From contig CAJSYZ010000012.1 in assembly GCA_910574455.1 (NCBI GenBank), positions 1,357,317 to 1,421,316 of the forward strand: a stretch of DNA of 64,000 bases, given 5' to 3'. Of this stretch, positions 35,801-47,252 are shown in pieces. The notes below the pieces were generated by a model, which saw nothing but the letters and a program-made list of their open reading frames with translations, was not told where the DNA came from and did not search any database. The stretch is from Trichaptum fuscoviolaceum (Eukaryota > Basidiomycota > Agaricomycetes > Hymenochaetales > Trichaptaceae). A program made the translations under genes and the position numbers. Within the stretch, counting starts at the first letter, position 1, and each line of letters opens with the position of its first letter.

Positions 35801-38800
35801 GGACATCAATTCTCCCAATGTCTTTCCAAGGAGAAAGAATCGCGCACGTTGCAGGCTTCGATCTCATGTTCGGCTGGTTTGCTCGATCTAGGACCGTGAT
35901 GCTAATTATAGGCCTCCATATTTGGCTTCTATAGTAGGTACAGTCTCTAATTGTTCACTCCATGTCCTGTCTCAAACTGCTCTATTTATTAGCTCTGTTC
36001 TGCTGCATCGTAAGTTTTATAACTCAGAACGAGGCTCAAACTATTGTGGAAGCTCAAGGTCTTGTTTGAAGTATTGGATAGGGCCAATCTGAATTCGTTT
36101 CCGATCAAATGCTACCCAGCTTTTTCCAATCCCAACTTCTGAACTACGACGACTTCTTGAGTCTGCGGCTTTCGTTGATATTGTGCTGCTGTGACTATGA
36201 CACCTTGGCGCATGTGGTTGAAGAACGAAGCGTTGCAACACCTGAAGTCAACCGTGCCAGGAGGAAATGCCTTATACATGGTAGAGTCGCGGTCTTGACC
36301 GGCGCGTGGTTTCCGAATCCTCGGTGAAATTCGCCTGAAGTGCGTCACCGAGACTTCTAATCTCGCCCTCAGTAGAGTTTCTTACGTGACAATTTCATTT
36401 AGGCGATCTTCTCAGCAACTTGAATCGGGTACCTTGCTATTCGCTTGGCCTTCTCATCTTCGCGACACGTAAGAAAGCGGGGGCCACTGTAGAAGGTGCG
36501 TCACCTTCCTCCTATGGCTGTTCTCCTCGTCGCTGGATTGTGGACTATAACAGGAATACAACTGACTGAAATCCTCAACGGGTAGCTTTCAGTTGTGAGA
36601 TCTTTGCACTTTTATAACGCCCAAATACATACATGTACGTAGGGCTTTTACTGATACATAACTGGATAGTCGATGGTCATCTTCATCGCTATAGACGCAA
36701 TAGAAATCGCAGGGCACCTGGATGGTAGGCTGTGCAGCTTTATTTTTTACGTCTACGTACCAGGCAACGCGGCTCACGAATTTCCACAAGCTTATCTCCT
36801 TGCATCATACCGAGCTGGCATGCGAAAGTTTCCATCTTGGCCTATAGCAAACAGAAATTCGATCTTCCCTTAACCCTGATTCGATAATACTGCCTCCTCT
36901 CATCTTCTCTCAGGAATTCCAATCAGTAGACAATACCAACAACAGTTGCCCACCCTCGGCCCTACCGTCCCATTGACCGACTTTCGCTATTGAATACGCC
37001 TTGATGCACACCGTGTGGTCTCGAAGACGAATCGGTATATTTAATGATGCGCCACTCAGTTTGCTTCATTGTGTTATACATAATAGACCCTGCACTGATG
37101 ATTCGGTTTAGAGATCTGCAGTCTCGACCGGGCGCTGGCCGGCGATTAAGTACTTGGTCGGATTGGCTACTGGCGCGAAATAACAAATACCCTTGTATCC
37201 TCGGTATCCGGATATCGTTTCTACTGCCAGTGCCCAGCTGGATGTGACGTTTCCCGCCTAACTTTCAGCTCCCTCTTTTTGTTTTACTAGGTCATCCGGG
37301 TCGATACGTACATCCAAAGTAAAATGCGTATCTGAATTTTTGTAACCAATGAGGGCCCTTGCGGTAATCGCTGCTGCTCCGAAAATCGAACGATCGGATT
37401 GTCAGACATGATGTCTGGGAAGTGGGCATGGTCTCAAACTGAGGGCTTACGTCAAGAAAGCTCTTCGTCTCTTTACTGAAGATCATCTACTGGTAGTGCC
37501 GTTTACGCTGTCAGTTTCTGCTATTTTGATGAATTCCGCCTCCTTTCATTCCAATAACCATTTGAACCAGATATTAGCAACCTGTCGAAAACATTGACTG
37601 CAAATATACGATCCAGCTCTTCGGGACATCTCTCTACGACAGCGAAAAGAGGCACATTGCAGGTGCGTGGCTAACGTATTAATGTGCATTATATCATTAG
37701 ACAGGAAAAAAGATAATGGGCGGGCCATTCTGGGCAGGTCCCTGACGAAGGGGGAGCTTAAATCACGACTAGTGATAACAGGGTCAAGTGCTAATGTTGC
37801 CTTGCACTATTCAACCTCCTCGTACAACGTGGAGATTGCGAGAGCCATCTAGGGACGCCACCACCCACGAGTCTTTAATTCTCGCTCATTTAAATGACTC
37901 GGTAAATCGGTGAGCCCATGTCCCGGTCAAATCATGCCAAGGGTCAGCGTTAATCTCCGGTTTCTATCGCACAGGTTCTCTGGAGAGCACGCTCACCTGG
38001 TGCTAGAATGTTTTTAGAACTATGCGCTCCCGCGAAGTCAGACGTACTATCACACGGTGGTCAGTGATCTTCACGTCAATGGGGTGGAGGCCGTTTCCAT
38101 GTCATTGCGAAGTTGACACATTAACCACCTGAAAGCTCATTCATCTCTCGAATCTTTATAATCCTAAGTACACGACGAGTGTTTAAGTTAGGTTACTAAT
38201 GTTACTCACCACCAGCAAGCGTTGCGTTATAAATAACTGCTATCCGGATTGGTTGGCGGGTCTAGTTCATTACTAGGTGGTATAATGTACATTAATTCTC
38301 TTCAATCATGTTGGCAAGTCGTACTGAAATGTATCAGATACACGCTTACGGCGATAGCGGACGTCGATAATGCCTTTTACGCCTTTTTGGATTATGAGTC
38401 CCCATAGGTCCCTATGTAACAATCGAATCGGAATAGCACTCTTTACTGCCGCGAACATCACCCATTAAGTCAGGAAGAACTCGCATGAAAACAAATAAAA
38501 TCTACATGCGCATGAATCATAAAATATCATCATGTAATTACATGCGAAAGGATCCGAGATAGACACTTTGCAATGTTGTGTCTTACAATAAGGAGACATT
38601 GAAAGCTAAGATGAATGACTCAATTGAAAAGTAAGAGTGTGAGAGTCGAAGGGGCCATGAGGTACTAACGCACACGGAAACCAGTGAGTTAAGAAGTGCC
38701 AAATGTAGTCAATTCGGAGATCGTTTCATTAATGTCTTAGGAGGCCGAACGGCCTTCTTAGTCCCGTGTTGCTCTGCGAAGAGAGTATTCAGAAGCTTTC

Positions 38801-41189
38801 TCATCGGTTGACATTGTTACAGAAGCAAAACGAAGGATACTACCACCGAAATTGCTGAGATATAGTACTCGCTTTCTCAAGATTCTCGGTAACACGTTAA
38901 CCTCGAAATCGCTGAGTTCGTGTCTTCGACTACGCCTCTCACGGACTGCCGTCTACCTCCGTTTGGTACGCGGACACGGTGAGAGGCTGTTCGTGAACAT
39001 TCATACCTCTTTCGGTGTCATTGGTTCATCTGCATAACCCGTGGTGATATGCGTCCAGTAGAATAGTGAATGCCTTACTCATGATAGCGGTCAAGCTAAA
39101 AGCACACGGGAGAAGCGGAGACTGAGAACGACGAACCAAGACAAGGGTATGCCATCACCAACTCGTCTGATCTTGCATCAATTATCAAGCTCTTGCAAAG
39201 AAGGAGGTGGAAGAGATAACAGACCAAGCGACTTTGTCTATTTAGTATCCTTGCAAGCATGATGCAAGCGAGATGATATTATTTATGAACTCTGGCAATT
39301 ATCGAATACCTAGCTCACCGATGGTACGTTATCGCCTCCGCGGGGTAGTTACTAGATAGACGAATAACGCCAGATTCAAAGCCACAAAATGAAGCACTCA
39401 ATATACAAAGAGGCTCTCTGCAGCCAATCGAGCGAAAACCGGAGGTCTTCTTCCCCGCATAGGTACCGCGTTGAATAGGGCGTTGCCGCGAGATCATGAC
39501 ATCACAACAATGCGTGGATTTGGGGTGCCCACAGCATCACTACTTCCACGCTATTATACAGTTGCAGTACCATCTTCGGCTTTCGCCATCGCACGACCGT
39601 GTCCACCCAAGCCGTCAGCAGGACACCATGCACATTCGCGGAGGCATTCAGAGTATGTTCGACGAAGTGTCCTATTCAAACGTCATAGGTCCAGAACCAA
39701 GCGGCGAGCTCTTCGTATGGCTTTACGTGTAGTCGACGTCACGGGTGCTTTATTGAAACACGGCCGGAAGGATACATGGCTAACCTAGCCCTACTGAGAA
39801 GGCGACGAAAGAGGGTGGTACGCAGGTACACAGGCGAGTTCCCTGTCACGGCCGGAAGACGATCATGAAGGCCCATCGAAGAAACGCGTTCAGAGTTCAG
39901 CGGATCTCTGTGGTTCGAGTCAAGAATACTCGTGCAGCCCGAAGTCAGAGTCAGCTGGTCCACCAGAGAGGTGAAATGTCCGAAGAGCTCGCCCGGGTGC
40001 CCAACGGATCGTCTGGATGTCAGATACTTGAGTCCAATTTAATCCTATGGGTCATACGACCGCTCGCTGAAACAGTGTTCTATACGTTCATACCCTTGAA
40101 CTTGTCGGGGACTAGAAGTATCTGGATTGAGTAGAGATTGCGGTTTCGGTAAGGATAACTTGAGGACACACTTTAAGCACGTTAGCGTTGCGCCAAGTGC
40201 CCGTCCGATGATGACATGATCTTCGTAACGCTCGGGTCTTTCCACGATGGTAAGGTCCGTGGTATGGCTCTAATTTGGATACGTTGACTACGACGCTCCC
40301 AAGTCGACCGTATGATGGATATCAAACAGTAACCGTTGACGACCTGAAGAGAATTGACAAGATGCGTTGAAGCTGTTGACTTCCCGCAAATTCGGTACGT
40401 CAAATTGATGGTCCTTGGTTTTCATGGACAGATGACCACAAATTTGCTGTGAGATGGACTTCAGGTCTATAGTCTTTGCGCCTGCATAGCCGATTAATGC
40501 CGAAAAAAAGTGAATAATTTCGTCTCAGCATGGAAAGGACTGATCTCACTCACACATGACCTACGCGAATTACTTCCAAGATCACATTTTCCATTGGATA
40601 GAGCTGTCTCTTCGGACGACAGAATAACTTGCTTGATTTCGACGTAAGGCGTCATACAATTGATCGGACAATGAGCGCTGAGAGTGAAGGTAGAATGGAC
40701 TATTAATCGGACCGAAAGGTGTTCGTATTTTTTAATGGTGAACGCCGCCTGGCTGAATTGCGACACCTTTAAGGCTGCTGTCTACAGGGACCGACAGGAC
40801 CAGACCGCCCAACATGCGTCGTAACAAAAGACTTGAATATCTGGCAGATTGTTCAGATTTCAGGTTGGTCTGGGGGAAATGCACGCAAAGACCGTATACC
40901 AAGAGGAAAGAACCAGGAGTCAGGACAAGTTCGATAGACGACGCAACCTTTTCTTGAAAAGACCTCTGTTTGTCATTAGGGTGTGGATGCTCGTCATCGC
41001 CATCGAATGCATTGCTATGTTTAGGCTGCAAGCGTCGAGACCTGCCAGAGAACAAGGCAATTCATTCATTATCGATAGCAAAGCGGGAGGCACTGTACAG
41101 AGGAACAATCGAAAGCAAATATGTGCAAACCATGGCGTGATCGTGCAGTCACGAAATGTTCGGAGGGCAATGTCTGGTTCCAGCGGGTT
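32801..41189. other. Intergenic, no family recognised
   Basis: This is a continuous 8 kb stretch with no recognisable gene, no reverse transcriptase or transposase motif and no obvious terminal repeats by eye. Short frames occur in all phases at about the density expected by chance. An AT-richer patch is at 38460-38640. CpG is not visibly depleted, so heavy RIP-type decay is not evident. Confidence 0.4.
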
Positions 41190-42286
41190 TCAAGACGCGA
41201 TAGCATTGCCGGCGTGCTCTTTGATGAAAGCAATCGCGAGCTTCGGGCTAGTTGAGCGTTAGTAATCTGTCCTTAGTTTCACCAACGTAACAGGAAAAGC
41301 ATACCTATCCACGGGCTTCACAGGCATTCTACGCTCGATTAACTTGCCACCCTTTTCGAAGATGAAATGGCTACGAGGTGTTCTCGTAGTGACACCTGTC
41401 AGAGCACCGACGAGCTCACGCTTCGGGTCTGAAAGAAGCGGGTAAGGGAGGGATTTCTAAACGAAGTAAAGCCGGAGTAAGAAAACACAAATGAAAGGCA
41501 TATATTATCGAAATGTTTACCTTGGTTTGCCACTTTTCCTGCGCTGTTGGTGAATCAGCGCTAAGACAATATACCTTATAATCAAGTGCCTCGAAGTCTG
41601 GGTAGATATCGCGGTATCCGCAGGCTTGCTGAGTACATCCCGCTATATTGAGAAGACAGATGTGTTGAGTTGTAACGAGCTTGGGGGGAGAAGGCACGCA
41701 CATGTATCAGCCTTCGGAACGAGGAAAAGAACGAGACCGCTGTCCGCAGTCAGTTCCTGGACGTTGACATCTTCTCCTTTCTCATTTTTCAGCGTCAAGG
41801 CTGGAAGAGAGTCCCCAATCGCGAGTTCTTTCGCAGACCCAGAGTCTGTTTTGGTCTAAACAAAATGGTGGGATTATTAGTGATTTTCTGAGAGCTACAT
41901 TTAAAAAAGTTGCTCGGCCGAATTAAAGACACCTTCAAATATCATCAAGAAAGAGAATTCATTGGAATACTTGCTTTCTTAACAGCGCCTTTTTCCGGTG
42001 CTGCTGTAGCTCCTTCTTCTTTCCCAGCTTCATCGGCTGATCTTTTCCTGGGTCCACGCTTCTTCTTCTCTGTTGGTTCTGAGACCTTCGATGCGGTCGT
42101 TGATGCAAAACGAGATGAGCGGCGGGGGCCAGCTGACTCGGGAGTTGGTTCAGGAGCGACTTCAGAGACTACTTCCGCCTCGTTCTTTTGAAGTTCCTCT
42201 GCGAGAGCATCCGCAGCAGATTCCGTCTGTGTCGTGTCCGTCACATCTTTCACTATGTCCAGCGGGGCACTTGCTGCAGTTTCCAT
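41190..42286 (-). CDS. PrxQ/Dot5-type peroxiredoxin with basic N-terminal extension
   Basis: This is a thiol peroxidase that reduces peroxides with thioredoxin. Coding order: about 41984-42286, 41702-41855, 41521-41642, 41305-41456, 41190-41247; about 262 residues. The first splice could instead use 41971-42286 with 41702-41845, adding one residue. The core shows LAIGDSLPALTLKNEKGEDV, VLFLVPKAD, then TSGCTQQACGYRD. The peroxidatic Cys155 and resolving Cys160 have the C-x4-C spacing of the atypical 2-Cys PrxQ class. TGVTTRTPRSHFIFEKGG follows. The first 100 residues are Glu/Ala-rich and end in basic KKKRGPRKR and PRRSSRF, which fits nuclear targeting as in yeast Dot5. The start at 42286 (METAAS) is preferred; an in-frame ATG nine codons upstream (42313) is also open. 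Confidence 0.9.
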
Positions 42287-42313
42287 GATTTGTCTGCACT
42301 TATAATACTTCAA

Positions 42314-43088
42314 ATTAATAGTTGTTTGTTAGCCACAACACCGTGCATTGAAATTTTATGTGTACATACAAGATAACTGTATCAAGAAAGACAACCACTT
42401 CCCAGCTGAAAATATAAAGAAGAAGAAAATAGAGAAAGGGAAGGAAAGATGTTCCGATGGAGCTGGTGGGAAACGCTAAAATATATTGATGCTAAAATGG
42501 TACCCGGAAAAAGTACGCCCGGAAGTGACAGCTCAACGCGCTGTGTCACATCGACGCCAAACATGTCACGCGTTGTCAGCTGAGCGTGACAAACGCGTCG
42601 CCGAGGTGTCCATTTTAAACTTCGACCGTTCCAGTCTTCTCAAGCATAAAATGTCTGTAAGTCGGATGATCTAGACAACAGCATTCCTGTCTCCAAACTC
42701 ACATCTGTCTTCCAGTGATTACGCGTACTTTGATGCTATCTGAGCTTTTTCAATCTGTTTGCACGTGTAGATACACAGTAGACGAGATGGATTTATGTTG
42801 GTGCCTCCGAATCTGTCCTGCCGAGTAATCCTTTGGTCATAAATCTAGCTAGGCCAACACTCGCTTTCAAATCAACTGTCTGGTGGATTACTGCATGGAT
42901 GCTCGGCATACCGCTTGCGATGGTGGCTGACGGGAAGGAGAAAGCCTCCGGAGAGGCTGACATACTGGACGAACGATCTTATTTATCCTCGTAGATGAAA
43001 AGACTGATAGTCTCTCAGCCTCCTCTACCTTCCGCGAACTAGTCAAAATATCACCTAATCGACATTCCTGATCGCAGTCATCGTAGTA
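42314..43088. promoter_or_regulatory. Shared divergent promoter region, peroxiredoxin and PriA-like genes
   Basis: About 0.8 kb lies between two divergently transcribed genes. It contains no recognised gene. The arrangement allows shared regulation, but the sequence alone does not show it. Confidence 0.4.
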
Positions 43089-44249
43089 ATGCAGATTCTG
43101 GTTTTAGCACTCTCTTTTCTGCCATTTGCCGGTGTCGCAGGGAGGAACGTTCACTCCTATCTGCGCATGCATCATCATGATCGCGACAGCACTGATGACT
43201 GCTCAACTGTCGGATGCTTACCATCCAAGACGTTAATCTCGGCCTGCGGAAAGGATTGTGCAAGACCCGATCCTACGTTCACTTGCAATAATGGATTCAG
43301 CCTTTCCGCCGACCGAACAAGCTGTGTCTGCTCAGCTCCGTATACGTTATGCCACGGCGTTTGTGGACTGTTTCAAAACGTAAGCACCTTTCTTCGCTAG
43401 CAAAGGACAATTCATGACTGATTTGCCTTTAGGGATGTCCTACAAAGAGACGACGGAGGGGTCCAATTCCGAGTCCTCAACCTACCTCCCGCTTTGGCTT
43501 ATTGTCAGCAACCATCACCCTACTCGAATCGCGTACATTATGTGACACTGATGATGAAAGCGTCTGTGGCGTATTCGGGGGGAAGCGCAACTCTTACGAA
43601 TGCGTGAATACGATGACAAGTCTGGAGAGCTGTAAGTTTTCCTATACCAGCCAATTTAGAGCATGGAACTGCATGCTGACCGGATGCACTATCAGGCGGA
43701 GGTTGCCTGATTCCCCCGCCGACTTCTGGACCATCCCAGCCTTCTAGCGGCGGCGTAGACTGCTCTACTCTCGATGGCGTCCTCGATGTGTCATGCATCG
43801 CTGGCAAATGCGCCGTGACCAAGTGTCAGCGCGGTTTCGACATCTCTCCGGATGGGACCGACTGCATTCCACAAGACCACGAATCAACGAAGCCAACAAG
43901 GATAATGGCATTGCCATTTGGGAAGGCGGACCTAACTATGAGTATTAGTATCGCTGCTACGTTCTTTGCAAGCCAGACGGCGGCGGTGAATCAGGATCAG
44001 GTCCAAGCCGTAAACGCGAACGATGGTGACGAGTTGAGGGCTCAACCAGACGTACTTTATGTTCTTGCTCATAAGCTACCTACGATTCCAGAGCCCCCCT
44101 CTCAAATATCCGAAGATCGGTTAAAGACTGAGATTAATGCCGAATCGTCTGCACAGACGACTGGGCCGATACTTAACGCCATTGCCGGCGAACAAACGGA
44201 GGTCCTGGAGATGGATGCTAATTTGGCAATGTCGATGAAGGCCCTGTGA
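43089..44249 (+). CDS. Secreted cysteine-rich PriA-like protein
   Basis: This resembles the basidiomycete PriA family, abundant cysteine-rich extracellular proteins linked to fruit-body primordia in Lentinula; the molecular role is unknown. Exons 43089-43379, 43433-43631 and 43696-44249; 347 residues. The signal peptide is MQILVLALSFLPFAGVAG. Next come Cys-rich modules with CNNGFSLSADRTSCVCSAP, then CGVFGGKRNSYECVNT, LESCGGCLIPPP, and GVDCSTLDGVLDVSCIAGKC followed by CQRGFDISPDGTDC. These match the family's typical layout. Unusually, about 125 residues follow the last cysteine, without cysteines, acidic and Gln/Glu-rich, ending MSMKAL. Family members as I know them usually end soon after the last Cys motif, so this tail is an addition or a local read-through. 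Confidence 0.88.
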
Positions 44250-44509
44250 AGTTTTGAATGATGGTACATGTTTTGAGTAGTACGAAGGGGTATCGATTGT
44301 ACCTAGTCACCTATTTAAACTCCACATACGATTGACAAATCTGCCTGCCCCGTCTCTTGACAGAAGTGTGTAATGCGGAACTCTAAGGATACCTGAACGA
44401 TAGTATATATAAGAGCAACCGAAATGTGAACTGCGAGATCCACTCAGTATTATACAAAACATGAAAAAGATACTATACAATAGAAATAGGGTATAACGAA
44501 AGAAAATGT

Positions 44510-45728
44510 TCATAAGCTCGAAAGGAAATCTGCGATTGCGGACCAGTAACCAGGCTGAATGCATGTATCATCTATTTATCAAAAGTGACGTTAGCCGATT
44601 AACTTTGTGAAGAAAACAAACAATATACGCACTATGTGCACCAGTAACAAATTCAACGAACCGACCTGGTCGACGACCTTTGCCAGGCACCTCGCGCAGG
44701 AGGCGCTCTAGCTCATGCATATGTGCTTGCGGCACGATTTCGTCGCGTGTGCCGCTGAGCATGAGGATCGGGGTCGTCAATGGGATGCGGGGTAACTTAG
44801 AGGCTGAGTCCCATTTCTGGTGGCAAAGGAAGGAGACTGGGGAGAGCCACGGCATTGCCGACGGGATCAGTCGAGGGAGGGAAAGGAAAGTATTTTCGAG
44901 GATCAAAGCCCGAATCTATTAGAAAGGAGAATTTGAGTGATAGAATTAATTAGAAAGAAACACTCTACTCACTGTTGTAGGATTTCGGCTGACAAGGTCG
45001 ATTGCTACAGCTCCGCCTATTGATTGCCCATATAAAATCTGATCAAGATGGTCATCACCATGTCCCAATATTTGAACGAAAAAAAGGCTTACAATCCGCG
45101 TCTTTGATAGGTAGGGATGTGATGTGATGTAATCCAAGGACGTTTGCGCGTCCATTCGGATACCTTTCTCTGACGGTGACCCTTCTGATAAGCCATAGCT
45201 GAAAGGGGACCGTCGGTTTAAATCGTCAACAGCTGTAGGCACAAACTCACCCCCGGTACGACAGCATCAGAACATTACACCTCAACTTCAGATAGAATAT
45301 CTTGGCTAATGGTATCCGATGACCATGATTCCCTCCATTTCCGTGAAACATCATAACAGTCGGTCTTGTGGCTGCGAACTAAGGCAGAAGATGTAAACAG
45401 GTTGCACGAGAAACATTGTGCAACCCACCTCCTCGTCCGTCATATCATCTGCCACCCCCATCGAAGTCCCTTGCGGAAGATTTTTCCGTTGAACAAGGAG
45501 ATACGCGCGCACTTTCACGTGGTCGGGTGTATCGAGAACAACATCCTCGTAGTCTAAGTTGTAGTCGGAAGGTGTAGAGACCTCTGCCACAACCGTGCGT
45601 CAGTTCATATTGCATGAATGAATTAAACTACGCTAACCTGTCCGAGAGCCCGGAGGATATGCGGAAGGGTAGATCAAGTAATTCTGCCCGTAGTAAAGCA
45701 GCCCTAGACCTGTATTCATGGTAGTCAT
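44510..45728 (-). CDS. Bem46/ABHD13-type alpha/beta hydrolase
   Basis: This is a serine hydrolase of the Bem46 family; fungal members are membrane-associated and implicated in polarity, with unknown substrate. Coding order: 45638-45728, 45429-45583, 45251-45378, 45093-45198, 44973-45038, 44633-44915, 44510-44571; 296 residues, normal length. Sequence marks: YYGQNYLIYPSAYPPGSRT near the start, oxyanion segment FHGNGGNHGHR, RGYGLSEGSPSEKG, nucleophile elbow LYGQSIGGAVAIDL (Ser166), the acid in LSGTRDEIVPQ (Asp240) and the catalytic His in VTGAHND (His276). The triad is complete. Only a weakly hydrophobic N-terminus is seen, with no long transmembrane helix. An in-frame Met at codon 4 is an alternative start. 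Confidence 0.93.
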
Positions 45729-47252
45729 TGTATAGATAGAGGTAGTTTAGAGTAAAGAGTCCTCACTGAGAGTTGAAAACCCAACTGCCGAAGCGAATGC
45801 GCCCTTCAAGTCAATTCAGTCACGCGAATGGAACGAGCAAGACGGTAACGCGGTTACTTTGGCGACTGTCTGCAAGTCTGGTATGTACCCGGACATCGTG
45901 ATGCACGTTGTTCAGATGCGTGCGCTTTCAACGAGGACGGGGAAGATGGTGGTTGACCACAGAAACGCGTAAAGTGTGTGTTTGCTGCTCCGAGCCTGTC
46001 CATGCACATCATGATGTCCAAATGGCCAATTACGTAAAAATTGCTCTTCATGATGGCGGTTTACTATACTACTACTAGTACTAGTATGTTCAACCAAACG
46101 TCCAACTGCAGTCTCGGCCCCTCTTTATCCACTCAATCATCTCCTCTTTCCTACCTGTTGCTATTGCATGTGAATACCAATGGAATCAGCTATACATCCT
46201 GCTGGTGAATGGACTCGAACGAAATGAATTCAAGTTGACAACAACGGCAGCCATTCATATGCGATGTGGATGTAGATTCAAACGCATCTACAACTAGTAT
46301 TTGCGACCAGTCACTAAGAAATTCTAAGCTCTCAGACACAACAGTGGTGTCAACTTGTACTGGACGATCCGGAGCTGATCATAAAAATATTATTTGCTCA
46401 GATAGATGACACAGTCGCGCATGCGAGAAACGCACTACGGTCAGTACACGCCTTCTTTTTTAAGACATGACGGAGAAGTTGACAACTTTTCTTGATGATG
46501 ATGGTCGCTAGAACTAGCTAGTCGGCGTTGTTATCGACCCTTGGACATCTGCGAAGCCGACATCATCGCTCCTGGGCGCTTCGATGAAGCACTGCGTTCC
46601 TGCCGGACATTCTACTCGAGAACTCCAACTTCGTCTTTTAGATCTGTTCTTAAGGCTGCTTCAGTTCCAGGTCTTGTGCGGTGCAATGCTAGCATGTCTC
46701 CAACGCAAATCGAATGGCGTAAACTCAGCCACTTTGCCTACCATCACGCATATCATCTGATAGCCCTGTGTCGGAGCTCAACCTCGATTGCGGCGAACGT
46801 CCCCGATGAATTGACCACTCTGGTCTGCACTTTGGTCCCGCTTGCCAATCGGTAGCATTGGCGAACTCTCGTTGTCTTGGAGGCCACCTTGTTCTGTCCT
46901 CTGACCTGGATCATTCTCAATTCGAATTATTTCGAGCTGTGGACGTCTTCACTAACCTAAAGACGATACGACCGTGATGTCGTACTCTTCGCACCACCAA
47001 TCTCCAAATCCGATGGCAAGCTCAGTGGTGTCTATCATACTACGTTACCGTGTACGGCCCTGCATTCTTGGTGTCCAGATCGCCGATTCACAGTTGAAGA
47101 CATTATAGCTCTCCATATTTGTTGGAGCGTAGCGGGACTTCAGTCATAAATCAGCGAAAATCTGACCCAAGGAACAAGTTAAAAGGAGGCCCAAATCAGC
47201 ACCGTCACCCCAGCCTCCAGATTCATTTCACTACACACGTACTCTTCCTGAC
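45729..47252. other. Intergenic with a possible decayed F-box-like fragment
   Basis: The first half has no recognisable content apart from ACTACTAGTACTAGTATG at about 46067-46087. Between about 46535 and 46975 on the plus strand, two coding-like pieces in different frames (see the separate entry) follow each other. The last 100 bases are the promoter of the MetE-like gene. Confidence 0.4.
46535..46975 (+). pseudogene. Possible decayed F-box/LRR-type gene fragment
   Basis: A frame reading DICEADIIAPGRFDEALRSC and on to a stop at 46855 is followed in another frame by LGGHLVLSSDLDHSQFELFR and VDVFTNLKTIR. The style (Leu-rich, LGGHL, FTNLKTIR) recalls the large basidiomycete F-box/LRR-like families, but no F-box is visible. 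The frame change and missing start suggest a remnant. Family assignment is an inference and weak. Confidence 0.3.

Noticed and set aside
29000..41000. Possible LTR retrotransposon or RIP-decayed repeat
   Set aside because: No reverse transcriptase or integrase motif, no primer-binding site, no long terminal repeats seen by eye, and CpG is not visibly depleted. A repeat search could still overturn this.
40849..41262. 137-codon plus-strand frame
   Set aside because: Its 3' part is antisense to the last peroxiredoxin exon and the rest has no recognisable content.
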